Shown: in pieces, positions 1 to 8,816 of the stretch
Numbering within the stretch: the first letter of the stretch is position 1
Layout: every line of letters begins with the position of its first letter
DNA from: Sphingobacteriales bacterium
Lineage (GTDB): Bacteria; Bacteroidota; Bacteroidia; Chitinophagales; JADIYW01
NCBI GenBank assembly: GCA_016719635.1
Contig: JADJYT010000001.1
Span: 62,001 to 126,000, forward strand
DNA: 64,000 bases
Direction: 5' to 3'
Notes under the pieces: model-generated
Told to the model about the DNA's origin: nothing
What the model saw: the letters and a program-made list of their open reading frames with translations, nothing else
The model's database searches: none
Position numbers and translations under genes: made by a program

Positions 1-1
1 A

Positions 2-1177
2 TTTTCAAGGTTTATTATTCGTATTGCCATACTGGCCATCGCGCTGAGTGTGGCGGTGATGATTGTTTCATCCTGTATGGTTTCCGGATTTTCAATTGAA
101 ATTAAAAAACGGATTTTCGGTTTCTGGGGTGAGATTCATATCACGAATTTTGATAATAACGAATCATTGGATTTACAGCCTGTCAAAAAGAATGAAGTGT
201 TTTTGGAAAAACTGCAAAAATCCAATAATGTAAAAAATGTGGCTCCTTTTATCATTACACCTGCCATCTTAAAAACCAAAACGGATATAGAAGGTATTGC
301 ACTGAAAGGAGTGGGTAAAACATACGATTGGAAAGCCATAAGTGAATATATGAAAGACGGCTCATTGCCCGCTTTCACGATTCAGGAAATCAATAAGGAA
401 ATACTGATATCAAAAACTACCGCCCAAAAACTGAAACTGAAAGTGGGGGATAATGTGATTGTATATTTTATCAGAAGTGATGCACCGGCTCCTATTGGCA
501 GAAAATTAAAGGTTTGCGGTATCTATCATACCGGACTGGAAGAATATGACAGGCAATATGCCCTGGTCGATATTGAACTGTTACGCCAGCTTAACCGGTG
601 GGAGGAAGAAGATGCTGCCGGTTATGAGGTAAGGCTGAAAAATATGGACGATATGGACGCTTTTAAGGATTCTATCTATTACAAATACATCGGACAAAGC
701 GTGAACGCACAAACCATGAAAGAAATAAACCGCAATATTTTCGAATGGCTCGATTTGCAGAAAGTCAATGAATACCTGATTCTGGGCTTTATGGTGATCG
801 TTGCCATTCTGAATATGGTGACAGCCTTAATCATTCTCATTCTTGACAGAACCAATATGATTGGTATTTTAAAATCATTAGGTGCCAATAATTCCTCTAT
901 CTCCAAAATCTTCATTTACAATGCCGCCTATATCATTCTCAACGGTTTGTTTTGGGGAAACCTGATAGGAATCGGCATTTGCCTTATCCAGCATTACACA
1001 GGATTCATCCAACTGAATGAAGAAAATTATTACCTCTCGGTAGCGCCGGTTTATTTTAATATTTGGGCGATATTGCTCATCAATATTGGGACGCTCATTA
1101 TCTGTACGCTGGTGCTTTTGTTGCCCGTACAATTAATCTCCCGTATTTCGCCCATGAAGGCCATCCGTTTTTCGTAA
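2..1177 (+). CDS. ABC transporter permease, FtsX/LolE-like (5' end outside window)
   Basis: This is the C-terminal ~391 residues of a MacB/LolC/LolE-type permease. The reading frame is open from base 2, so the start lies upstream of the window. The GTG at 50 is only an internal codon inside the first membrane segment. The visible order is an N-terminal transmembrane helix, a periplasmic domain of about 220 residues, then three hydrophobic helices at the C-terminus (from about 770 to 1170) that form the FtsX core. In the Lol family, such permeases pair with an ATPase to release lipoproteins from the inner membrane; Bacteroidota often carry one fused-type copy. The ATPase is not in the window, so lipoprotein release is inferred and a generic MacB-like export role is possible. 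It converges on the cytochrome c peroxidase gene with only 10 bp between stop codons. Confidence 0.82.
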   Translation, partial: FSRFIIRIAILAIALSVAVMIVSSCMVSGFSIEIKKRIFGFWGEIHITNFDNNESLDLQPVKKNEVFLEKLQKSNNVKNVAPFIITPAILKTKTDIEGIALKGVGKTYDWKAISEYMKDGSLPAFTIQEINKEILISKTTAQKLKLKVGDNVIVYFIRSDAPAPIGRKLKVCGIYHTGLEEYDRQYALVDIELLRQLNRWEEEDAAGYEVRLKNMDDMDAFKDSIYYKYIGQSVNAQTMKEINRNIFEWLDLQKVNEYLILGFMVIVAILNMVTALIILILDRTNMIGILKSLGANNSSISKIFIYNAAYIILNGLFWGNLIGIGICLIQHYTGFIQLNEENYYLSVAPVYFNIWAILLINIGTLIICTLVLLLPVQLISRISPMKAIRFS

Positions 1178-1187
1178 AGTAAAATCC

Positions 1188-2249
1188 CTATTTTGCAAAA
1201 GGATCCTTCTTTACAGCTTCGGATAAATTGCCGCTGAGTGTCTTCAGGAAAGCAGCAATGCTTTTTACTTCGTCGTCAGTAAGTGTTTTATTGAGTTGTA
1301 ACGTACCCATGATTTTAATTGCTGTATTCAGATCTGCAACACTTCCGTCGTGAAAATACGGATGCGTCTCCGCTATATTGCGTAAGGTAGGTACTCGGAA
1401 CATATACAAATCACCGGTTTGTTTGGTAATCGTAATTCTGCCCGAATCGATTTTAGCGCTCTTGGTGGCATCCCAGTAATTTCCAAAGAGGCCAAACTTC
1501 TGAAACATTGTTCCGCCGAGATTAACGCCTGCATGACAGGTGGTGCAGCCTGTTTTTATAAAAAGTTGCAGACCATCTTTTTCCTCTTTTGTCAATGCAT
1601 CCGCTTTTCCTTCCAGGTAGCTGTCAAATCTGGAAGGTGTAAGCAGGGTGCGTTCAAAGGCACCGATTGCTTTCTGCAGGTTTTCGTATTTTACAGGACT
1701 CTTATCATTCGGAAATGCGGCAGCGAATAATTGCGGATACTCGGCATCTTTTTTCAACCGATCTTCCAGGAGTGCCTTGCTTGGAATATGCATTTCCACC
1801 GGATTTAAAATCGGCATACCAGCCTGTTCTTCTACATCTTTTGCTCTGCCATCCCAAAACTGAGTGGTATTTAGTGCCGCATTTAAAACGGTCGGTGAAT
1901 TTCTGCCACCTCTCAGACCGTCATAACCGACAGAAGTGGGTTCATTATCTACACCAAATGTGCTTAGGTTATGGCAGGAGTTGCAGCTGTTATTGCCTTT
2001 CATCGAAAGTTTGGTGTCAAAATACAATAATTTACCCAATTCCACTTTTTCCGGAGTAATCGCATTTTCCGGATTTTCTGCCTGAACCGGCAAGGGTTGG
2101 AATATTCCTTTAGCTAAAATCTGCAGCGAGTCAGTGCCTCCGTCTACCGCAAAGTCTTTGGCGGTTTTTTTAGGCTTACATTCAATCATCAGGAAACAAA
2201 TGCCGAATAAGATCATCAAGAATAAGTTGGTTTTTCTGCTATTTCTCAT
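1188..2249 (-). CDS. Di-heme cytochrome c peroxidase, lipoprotein
   Basis: A 353-residue protein with two c-type heme sites, CNSCH at residues 89-93 and CTTCH at 235-239, in the spacing expected of the CcpA/MauG family. The N-terminus is basic, then hydrophobic, ending in a lipobox with Cys at residue 24 (LMIEC), so it is probably anchored in the periplasm or outer membrane as a lipoprotein. Family members reduce hydrogen peroxide to water with electrons from a small cytochrome or cupredoxin; some MauG-like members oxidise other substrates. The length is normal for the family. No partner gene is adjacent. A TAACTTTG box lies 15 bp upstream of the ATG. Peroxidase rather than MauG-type chemistry is likely but not proven from motifs alone. 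Confidence 0.87.
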   Translation of the reverse strand: MRNSRKTNLFLMILFGICFLMIECKPKKTAKDFAVDGGTDSLQILAKGIFQPLPVQAENPENAITPEKVELGKLLYFDTKLSMKGNNSCNSCHNLSTFGVDNEPTSVGYDGLRGGRNSPTVLNAALNTTQFWDGRAKDVEEQAGMPILNPVEMHIPSKALLEDRLKKDAEYPQLFAAAFPNDKSPVKYENLQKAIGAFERTLLTPSRFDSYLEGKADALTKEEKDGLQLFIKTGCTTCHAGVNLGGTMFQKFGLFGNYWDATKSAKIDSGRITITKQTGDLYMFRVPTLRNIAETHPYFHDGSVADLNTAIKIMGTLQLNKTLTDDEVKSIAAFLKTLSGNLSEAVKKDPFAK

Positions 2250-2263
2250 ATTTTATCTTTTTG

Positions 2264-2271
2264 CAAAGTTA
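2264..2271 (-). promoter_or_regulatory. Bacteroidota -7 promoter element for the cytochrome c peroxidase gene
   Basis: On the minus strand this reads TAACTTTG followed by C, matching the TAnnTTTG -7 consensus of the Bacteroidota primary sigma factor. It is 15 bp from the start codon. No clear TTG -33 element was found upstream. Confidence 0.5.
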
Positions 2272-2375
2272 GTATCCGCTAAAATATTTTGGAATGATAA
2301 TAATCATTCATTTGCAATTTTTCAAATTTAGAATGTGTATAAATTAGTACAAATTAATTCTTATATTACCTCAGT

Positions 2376-3437
2376 ATGTGGGCCGTAATAAAGAAATGGA
2401 AATGGATTCTATCGGCAGTTTGCTGTTTCCTGTTGTTGTATACCATACCGCCGGATATGATAGAGCGGTATTATTCAGAATGGATTTTCAGGAAAATCAG
2501 GTATCTTCTGGATATTACCTTTGGTAAAATTCCGTTTCCATCCTATTATCTGTTTGTTGGTTTTATGGTTGTGGCTGCATTAAAATGGACAGCGCATTTT
2601 TTTAAGGAAAAGCCGGGGCCTTTTTTGCTCCGATTGTTTAATTTGATTTCATTTGCCGGATTTCTGATTACTTTTTTTTTTATTTTGTGGGGTTTTAATT
2701 ATGGGAGATATCCGCTGGAAAATAAGTTAAATTTAGAAGTGAAACCACTGAGCAGTACAGAGTTGTTTGAAGAACTGGACAGCACGGTGAGTTATCTTAC
2801 CCGAATAAGGTTGAAAATTCATAAAGACACAACTATTATTCCTCAAATTGTGTTTGTCAATAATATAGAATCGAATTGTGCAAATGCGCTAAATGTGGGT
2901 CTGACAGATTTTGACCTTCCGCTTTCTCATGTTCGCGGTCGTTTTGTGATAGATGACATGTTTCTGTTTTTCAATGTCGGAGGACAGTATTTGCCTTTTG
3001 TCGGTGAAGCGAATGTGGATGATGCCGTTTATCATTCTAAAAAGCCGTTTTATATGATTCATGAAATGGCTCATGGAAACGGATTCACATCAGAAAGTGA
3101 TTGTAATTTCCTGGCTTATGTCAGCTGCATCCGTTCCAAAAGCCTTTCCTTGCAGTACAGCGGTGAATTAAATTATTTATTGTACCTGTTGGAGGATTTT
3201 AAATACAGGGATGCAGGTGCTGCCGCCCGGTTCCGTTCATCTATGCCTGCTGCCATTCGTAATGACCTGACAGACATCCGGAATTATTACAAAAAACATA
3301 GTTTTAAGACAGCTGTAATAGGGGAGTGGTTTAATAACGGGTATTTAAAAATACTGGGCATAAAAGATGGAACGCAAAGTTATGATAAAATGGTACTGCT
3401 CGTACATGCCTGGAAATTTAAAAATAGATACAATTAA
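2376..3437 (+). CDS. DUF3810 family membrane protein with HExxH motif
   Basis: A 353-residue protein. The first ~110 residues contain hydrophobic segments (around residues 8-25, 55-72 and 90-110), and the rest is predicted to lie outside the membrane. Residues 229-233 read HEMAH, a zinc-metalloprotease HExxH signature, followed closely by an acidic residue at 240 that could be a third ligand. This layout matches my recollection of the DUF3810 family, found mainly in Bacteroidota. No substrate is known to me. The ATG at 2376 gives a sensible N-terminus with a basic stretch before the first helix. The SRPBCC gene follows on the same strand after 47 bp, so they may be co-transcribed. Peptidase activity is inferred only from the motif. 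Confidence 0.75.
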   Translation: MWAVIKKWKWILSAVCCFLLLYTIPPDMIERYYSEWIFRKIRYLLDITFGKIPFPSYYLFVGFMVVAALKWTAHFFKEKPGPFLLRLFNLISFAGFLITFFFILWGFNYGRYPLENKLNLEVKPLSSTELFEELDSTVSYLTRIRLKIHKDTTIIPQIVFVNNIESNCANALNVGLTDFDLPLSHVRGRFVIDDMFLFFNVGGQYLPFVGEANVDDAVYHSKKPFYMIHEMAHGNGFTSESDCNFLAYVSCIRSKSLSLQYSGELNYLLYLLEDFKYRDAGAAARFRSSMPAAIRNDLTDIRNYYKKHSFKTAVIGEWFNNGYLKILGIKDGTQSYDKMVLLVHAWKFKNRYN

Positions 3438-3484
3438 AATTGATTTATAAAATTTTTGTATTTTTATTACAAAAATTTTTAAAA

Positions 3485-3931
3485 ATGATATTCGAATACG
3501 TCAATAAGGTAAAATGCACCAAGGAAGAAGCATGGCACCTGATCAGTGATATAGAACGTCGTCCGGACTGGATTCATTTTCAGGAGAAATGCTACTGGAC
3601 AGATAAGAAGCCGGGAATGGTGGGTTCCCGTTATCAGGAAGTGGAAGTTTTTCTGGGGTTTCATATGAATGTAAATTATGAAGTGGTGGAATGGGTGGAT
3701 CATGTGAAAGTAAAAAGTAAGTGTATGATGCCGCCGTTTCATCAGACCGTTGAGGTAACCGTAAAGGAAGAAAATGACGGAGTAGTGTGTACACTGCGTA
3801 TTGAAGCGAATATGGGGGTCTTGGGCTTATTGCCCAAAAGTTTTATAAAAAAACAGGTGGATAACCTGATAGACCCGTTTACACAGCAGTTTATCCATAT
3901 CCTGGAATCAGAAACTTCACTTCGAAAGTAA
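3485..3931 (+). CDS. SRPBCC (START-like) family protein
   Basis: A 148-residue protein starting at the ATG at 3485. The frame extends upstream to a TTG at 3440, but that would add a run encoded by AT-rich intergenic sequence unlike coding DNA. The protein resembles polyketide-cyclase/dehydrase-type SRPBCC domains: an initial beta strand, the 'W..ISD.ERRPDW' helix region at the N-terminus, then a curved beta sheet and a long C-terminal helix. These domains bind hydrophobic ligands in a cavity. No ligand can be inferred here. There is no signal peptide, so it is probably cytoplasmic. It sits between the DUF3810 gene and the tetR efflux operon. Confidence 0.72.
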   Translation: MIFEYVNKVKCTKEEAWHLISDIERRPDWIHFQEKCYWTDKKPGMVGSRYQEVEVFLGFHMNVNYEVVEWVDHVKVKSKCMMPPFHQTVEVTVKEENDGVVCTLRIEANMGVLGLLPKSFIKKQVDNLIDPFTQQFIHILESETSLRK

Positions 3932-3987
3932 TTCACGAATATTAGACTTAAATCAATTATTTGAAGGTGTCGGGAAACTAATTTTTT

Positions 3988-4018
3988 ATAACTTTGTTAT
4001 CAATTATAACTAAGTTAT
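3988..4018. promoter_or_regulatory. Twin-palindrome operator and -7 box upstream of the tetR efflux operon
   Basis: Two 13-bp palindromes of the form ATAAC-N3-GTTAT lie at 3988-4000 (spacer TTT) and 4006-4018 (spacer TAA), 18 bp centre to centre. The first overlaps TAACTTTG (3989-3996), a good Bacteroidota -7 promoter element. The second ends 3 bp before the tetR start codon. TetR-family repressors bind such short palindromes, often as two dimers. The simplest reading is an autoregulated promoter for tetR and the efflux genes. Binding is inferred. Confidence 0.6.
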
Positions 4019-4021
4019 CTA

Positions 4022-4630
4022 ATGTCTGTTAAATCCCGTCGAAAACTGGAAAAAGAATTGATGCGTCAAACCATTTTGGATGCGGCGAAGGATATTGCCG
4101 CTATGGATGGATGGCAGAATGTAACCATCCGTAAGATATGTACAAGGATAGGCTATACAGCCCCGGTTATTTACCAGCATTTTGAAAGTAAGGAAGATTT
4201 ACTTCATGCCTTGCGGGTAGAAGGTATTGTCTATATGAATAATACCATTAAACAAATTTACGAAAAGGAAAAGAATCCTATTAATAAGCTGGTGGGTTAT
4301 GGACTGGCATTCTGGAGGTTTGCTGAGGATCATCCTGAGTCCTATCAGGTTATGTTTAATTTACAAGGTGTCGTGTGCGGCGAAGAAGATAAGCCTGACC
4401 CGTTAAGCGAAATGATAGAGATATATAAAATTTCTTTCCGGCAGTTAAATGAGGGTGTTCAGATTTCTCCCAAGAGACTGATATGGTGCATAGATTATTA
4501 TATAGCGCTCATTCATGGGTTTATAGCGCTCAATATGGTCAACAAGATCAGATCAGGAAAAGATCTCGGATATCAGCTGCTGAAAGATAGTCTGCAGCAT
4601 TTTTTAGAATCAATAAAAAAAAATGAATAA
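4022..4630 (+). CDS. TetR/AcrR family transcriptional regulator
   Basis: A 202-residue regulator. The N-terminal ~60 residues form the TetR helix-turn-helix, with the recognition region 'GYTAPVIYQHFESKEDLL' around residues 42-60. The C-terminal helical part would hold the ligand pocket. It is the first gene of the efflux operon: its stop overlaps the start of the membrane fusion protein by 8 bp, so the two are translationally coupled. Two ATAAC-N3-GTTAT palindromes directly upstream are the likely binding sites. By analogy with AcrR and TtgR it probably represses the pump and is released by a pump substrate; the inducer cannot be told from sequence. Confidence 0.88.
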   Translation: MSVKSRRKLEKELMRQTILDAAKDIAAMDGWQNVTIRKICTRIGYTAPVIYQHFESKEDLLHALRVEGIVYMNNTIKQIYEKEKNPINKLVGYGLAFWRFAEDHPESYQVMFNLQGVVCGEEDKPDPLSEMIEIYKISFRQLNEGVQISPKRLIWCIDYYIALIHGFIALNMVNKIRSGKDLGYQLLKDSLQHFLESIKKNE

Positions 4631-5723
4631 TATGAGTAAAGGAAAATGGATATCGCTGATTTTGCTATTGCTGTTGATAGGATGGCTGGGTTCCGTGAAA
4701 TATAAGAATATACAGAAAGAAAAGGCAAAGACAATGATGCAGGGGAAATCAAAAGGAATGCCTTCGTTTGTTGCTGTGAGCGGATACGTTGCAGAGTTCT
4801 CGAACCTGTCGAATAACCTGAATACCAACGGAACCATCATCGCTTCCGAAGAAGTGCAGCTGCAGCCGGAAGTCTCCGGAAGAATCACTTATCTGAATAT
4901 TCACGAAGGCGGAGTGGTTAGTAAAGGTACTTTACTCGCAAAAATTAATGACGCGGAATTACAGGCTCAATTGAAAAAGCTGCAGGCTCAATTTTCCATT
5001 GCTGAGTCCAATGAAAAAAGGCTGGCGCAGTTATTGAAAATATACGGCGTTTCACAGCAGGAGTATGATTTGGGGCTGAGTACCTTGCAAAATATCAGCG
5101 CCGATTTGGAACTGATAAAAGCACAGATTGACAAAACGGAAGTCCGCGCTCCTTTCGGCGGGAAACTGGGTTTAAGAAATATCAGCATGGGTGCTTATGT
5201 GAATCCTTCCACTGTGATTACTTCCCTGCAAAGTGTTAGTCTGATGAAACTGGATGTAACCGTTCCTGAAAAATATGCTGGAATTATTGAAGTGGGAAAT
5301 AGGATGCAATGTACTGTGGATGGCAGCGTCTCTCCATTTTCAGCCAGAGTGATTGCTATCGAGCCGCAAATAAGTGAGAGTACACGTAATCTTAAGGTGC
5401 GTGCCGTTGTTGAAAATGCGAAAAGCAAATTGGTGGCAGGGGCTTTTGTAAAGGTGCAGATTAAATTGCAGCAGATTTCAAATGCCATCATGGTTCCGGG
5501 TAATGCCATTATACCCGATGCCCAGAATAAGAAAGTTATTATTGCTGACAGCAGCAAAGCAAAATTTATCGTGGTGGAAACAGGAATCCGAACCGAAAAC
5601 GAAGTTCAGATTCTGAGTGGCATCAATGCGGGAGATACGATTGTGACATCCGGTATCCTGCAGATAAAACCCAATATGGGTGTGAAGTTTACCAGAATTA
5701 CAAGCAAATCAGCTATTCAATAA
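4623..5723 (+). CDS. RND efflux periplasmic adaptor (membrane fusion protein, HlyD/AcrA-like)
   Basis: A 366-residue protein with an N-terminal membrane helix (residues ~8-24). It then has the split biotinyl-lipoyl domain, first half around residues 65-95 and second half near 'VRAPFGGKLGLRNISMG', joined by a coiled-coil hairpin rich in Leu, Gln and Lys. The beta-barrel and membrane-proximal domains follow. It links the inner-membrane RND pump to the TolC-type channel across the periplasm. It overlaps tetR by 8 bp and is followed 21 bp later by the pump gene. Length and domain order are normal for the family. Confidence 0.9.
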   Translation: MNNMSKGKWISLILLLLLIGWLGSVKYKNIQKEKAKTMMQGKSKGMPSFVAVSGYVAEFSNLSNNLNTNGTIIASEEVQLQPEVSGRITYLNIHEGGVVSKGTLLAKINDAELQAQLKKLQAQFSIAESNEKRLAQLLKIYGVSQQEYDLGLSTLQNISADLELIKAQIDKTEVRAPFGGKLGLRNISMGAYVNPSTVITSLQSVSLMKLDVTVPEKYAGIIEVGNRMQCTVDGSVSPFSARVIAIEPQISESTRNLKVRAVVENAKSKLVAGAFVKVQIKLQQISNAIMVPGNAIIPDAQNKKVIIADSSKAKFIVVETGIRTENEVQILSGINAGDTIVTSGILQIKPNMGVKFTRITSKSAIQ

Positions 5724-5744
5724 TTTAATCATAAGCAACTCAAC

Positions 5745-8700
5745 ATGGGATTACCTTCATTAAGTTTACGGCGCCCGGTCTTTGCGATAGTACTCAATAT
5801 CGTTATCATTTTATTCGGTGTAATCGGGTATAATTTTTTAGGTGTCCGGGAATATCCTTCTATCGATCCGCCTGTCATTACCGTGCGTACCAATTATACA
5901 GGTGCGAATGCGGAAATTATTGAAACGCAAATCACGGAACCGCTTGAAAAAGCTATTAATGGGGTAGAAGGTATCCGTACCGTATCCTCATCCAGCAATC
6001 AGGGTTCTTCCATTATCACGGTTGAATTTGATTTAGCCGCGGACCTGGAAACCGCTGCAAATGACGTGCGGGATAAGGTATCACAGGCGGTCCGGCAATT
6101 GCCGCAGGATATCGATGCACCGCCGGTAGTTTCCAAAGCGGATGCGAACTCGGATGCCATTATCTCCATGACCGTGCAGAGCAATACCAGAAACATTTTG
6201 CAGCTGAATGATTATGCCGTTAACACCTTGCAGGAACGTCTGCAGACCATTCCGGGTGTGAGCAGTGTGCAGATATGGGGGCAGAAAAATTATGCCATGA
6301 GATTGTGGATTGATCCGCAGAAATTAGCCGCTTACGGACTGACACCGCTCGATGTTCAGAATGCACTGAATGCGGAGAATGTGGAGTTGCCATCCGGAAA
6401 GATAACCGGCAGCAGTATAGACTTGACGGTTAAAACGCTGGGGAAAATAACCAACGAAGAGGAATTCAATGATCTGCTGATAAAAAATATCGACGGCGCA
6501 TCCATTCGCCTGAAGGATGTCGGCTACGCCCTACTCGGACCGGAAAATGAAGAAACCAGTCTGAAAGAAAGTGCCATTCCGATGGTAGCATTGGCTGTCG
6601 TGCCTCAACCGGGCAGCAACTATGTTGCCATCTCTGAAGAATTCTACAAACGGTATGAACAGATAAAAACGGAAGTGCCAAAAGATATTCAGCTTAATAT
6701 CGCCTTGGATTCTACGGTTTTTGTGAAAAAATCCATTGCAGAAGTAAAAGAGACATTGCTCATTGCCATTGTATTGGTGGTGCTGGTGGTGTATTTCTTT
6801 TTCCGTGACTGGCTGATAGCCTTGCGTCCGTTGATCGATATTCCGGTCTCCTTAATCGGCGCTTTCTTCATCATGTATATTTTTGGATATACCATCAATG
6901 TACTGACATTATTGGGTATTGTATTAGCTACCGGCTTGGTGGTAGATGACGGAATTGTGGTTACTGAAAATATTTTCAAAAAACTGGAAGCCGGTGTGCC
7001 TAAAATGAAAGCGGCAAGGGAAGGGTCGGAAGAAATATTCTTTGCTGTCATTTCAACTTCACTCACATTGGCAGTCGTTTTCCTGCCTATCCTTTTTTTA
7101 CAGGGGTTTGTGGGAAGCCTGTTCCGCGAGTTTGGTATGGTGGTGGCAGGGGCGGTACTGATCTCTGCTTTCGTTTCTCTGACATTGACGCCTGTATTAA
7201 ATGTGAAACTGGCTAAAGAAATTCATCAGCAGTCCTGGTTTTATAAAAAGACGGAACCGTTCTTTACGTACTTAGATGAAGGCTATATGGATTCGCTTCG
7301 TTCATTTATGAAAGTACGGTGGGTGGCATTGTTGATTATTGGAGTCTGTTTCGCACTGATATTTTTAATCGGTAAAAATTTGCCATCGGAGCTGGCCCCT
7401 TTGGAGGACAGAAGCGTACTGCGGGTCTCGTTGTCCGCACCGGAAGGGACTTCCTATGATTTTATGCAGAATTACGTAGACAATGTTTCCAACTTTATCA
7501 TGGATTCCGTTCCGGAAAAAAATATCCTCTTAAGTGTGACAGCGCCTGCCTTTGCAGGCTCCGGTGCTGTTAACACCGGTTTCATGAGGCTTCGTCTCAA
7601 AGAGCCCCAGTTGCGTACGAGAAGTCAGAGTGATATCGCACAGTACCTGAATAAGAATCTGTCAGGGTTTAATGCCGGAAAGGCATTTACCATTGAAGAG
7701 CAAACCATTTCTGTAGGTTCAGCCCGCTTTGGATTGCCCGTGCAGTTTGTGCTGCAGAATTTTGATTTCAATAAAATCAGGGGTGCTCTTCCGGCTTTCA
7801 TGGATGAAGTTCAGAAAAGCCCGGTATTCATGGGGTTTGATGTCAATTTGAAATTCAACAAACCCGAACTGAATATTCAGATTAATAAAGAAAAAGCCAA
7901 TGCGCTGGGGGTTTCTGTTATGGATATCGCTCAAACCCTGCAGTTCGCATTGAGCGGCAGGCGCTTTTCGTACTTTACCATGAATGGGAAGCAGTATCAG
8001 GTGGTAGGGCAGGTGGAGAGAAACCAGCGCTCCAATCCGGATAACCTGAAAAGCATTTATGTGCGCAATAAGAGCGGCGAACTGATACAGCTGGATAATC
8101 TGGTGGATATTGCCGAACAGGCGAATCCACCTCAATTGTATCATTATAACCGATATAAATCCGCTACCGTTTCAGCGGGATTGGCCCCGGGTAAAACATT
8201 GGGAGATGGTATCAATGAGATGAAACGTATTGCCCAAAAAACACTGGATAATTCTTTTACCACATCCTTGTCCGGTTCTTCCCGGGATTTTGCAGAGAGT
8301 TCATCCAACACGATGTTTGCCTTCATTCTGGCACTGATCCTGGTGTTCCTGATTTTAGCGGCCCAATTTGAAAGTTTCATTGACCCGTTGATTATCATGC
8401 TTACCGTTCCGTTGGCGCTGGCCGGTGCGCTTTTATCCTTATGGATATTTAATCAGTCCCTCAATATTTTCAGCCAGATTGGTATGATTATGCTTATTGG
8501 CCTGGTTACCAAGAATGGTATTTTAATCGTGGAATTTGCCAATAAGAAAAGGAAAGAAGGGTATGATAAACTGGAAGCGGTCATTACAGCTTCTGCCATG
8601 CGATTGCGCCCGATCCTGATGACCAGTTTAACGATGGCTTTAGGTGCGTTGCCTATTGCTGTTGCATTTAATGCGGGGTCACAGAGCAGGGTTTCACTGG

Positions 8701-8816
8701 GAATCGTACTGATAGGTGGTATTCTGTTTTCACTGGTACTCACCTTGTTTGTTATTCCTGCGATGTATTTATTTATGTCACGTTTTAAAACCATTGCTGC
8801 ACATGAGGAACTATAA
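5745..8816 (+). CDS. RND family multidrug efflux permease (AcrB/HAE1-like)
   Basis: A 1023-residue inner-membrane pump with the internal two-fold repeat of RND transporters: TM1 at the N-terminus, a large periplasmic loop, TM2-6, a second loop, then TM8-12. The proton-relay acidic pair is present in TM4 (Asp401-Asp402 in 'GLVVDDGIVVTEN'), and Lys923 in 'GLVTKNG' corresponds to the essential TM10 lysine of AcrB. The length is typical of the HAE1 subfamily, which exports hydrophobic drugs, as opposed to the CusA heavy-metal type. Its 3' end overlaps the start of the outer-membrane channel gene by 14 bp. Substrates are unknown. Confidence 0.94.
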   Translation: MGLPSLSLRRPVFAIVLNIVIILFGVIGYNFLGVREYPSIDPPVITVRTNYTGANAEIIETQITEPLEKAINGVEGIRTVSSSSNQGSSIITVEFDLAADLETAANDVRDKVSQAVRQLPQDIDAPPVVSKADANSDAIISMTVQSNTRNILQLNDYAVNTLQERLQTIPGVSSVQIWGQKNYAMRLWIDPQKLAAYGLTPLDVQNALNAENVELPSGKITGSSIDLTVKTLGKITNEEEFNDLLIKNIDGASIRLKDVGYALLGPENEETSLKESAIPMVALAVVPQPGSNYVAISEEFYKRYEQIKTEVPKDIQLNIALDSTVFVKKSIAEVKETLLIAIVLVVLVVYFFFRDWLIALRPLIDIPVSLIGAFFIMYIFGYTINVLTLLGIVLATGLVVDDGIVVTENIFKKLEAGVPKMKAAREGSEEIFFAVISTSLTLAVVFLPILFLQGFVGSLFREFGMVVAGAVLISAFVSLTLTPVLNVKLAKEIHQQSWFYKKTEPFFTYLDEGYMDSLRSFMKVRWVALLIIGVCFALIFLIGKNLPSELAPLEDRSVLRVSLSAPEGTSYDFMQNYVDNVSNFIMDSVPEKNILLSVTAPAFAGSGAVNTGFMRLRLKEPQLRTRSQSDIAQYLNKNLSGFNAGKAFTIEEQTISVGSARFGLPVQFVLQNFDFNKIRGALPAFMDEVQKSPVFMGFDVNLKFNKPELNIQINKEKANALGVSVMDIAQTLQFALSGRRFSYFTMNGKQYQVVGQVERNQRSNPDNLKSIYVRNKSGELIQLDNLVDIAEQANPPQLYHYNRYKSATVSAGLAPGKTLGDGINEMKRIAQKTLDNSFTTSLSGSSRDFAESSSNTMFAFILALILVFLILAAQFESFIDPLIIMLTVPLALAGALLSLWIFNQSLNIFSQIGMIMLIGLVTKNGILIVEFANKKRKEGYDKLEAVITASAMRLRPILMTSLTMALGALPIAVAFNAGSQSRVSLGIVLIGGILFSLVLTLFVIPAMYLFMSRFKTIAAHEEL

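Noticed and set aside
136..378. Antisense open frame within the permease gene
   Set aside because: It lies wholly inside a clear coding gene on the other strand, with no signal peptide, family pattern or promoter.
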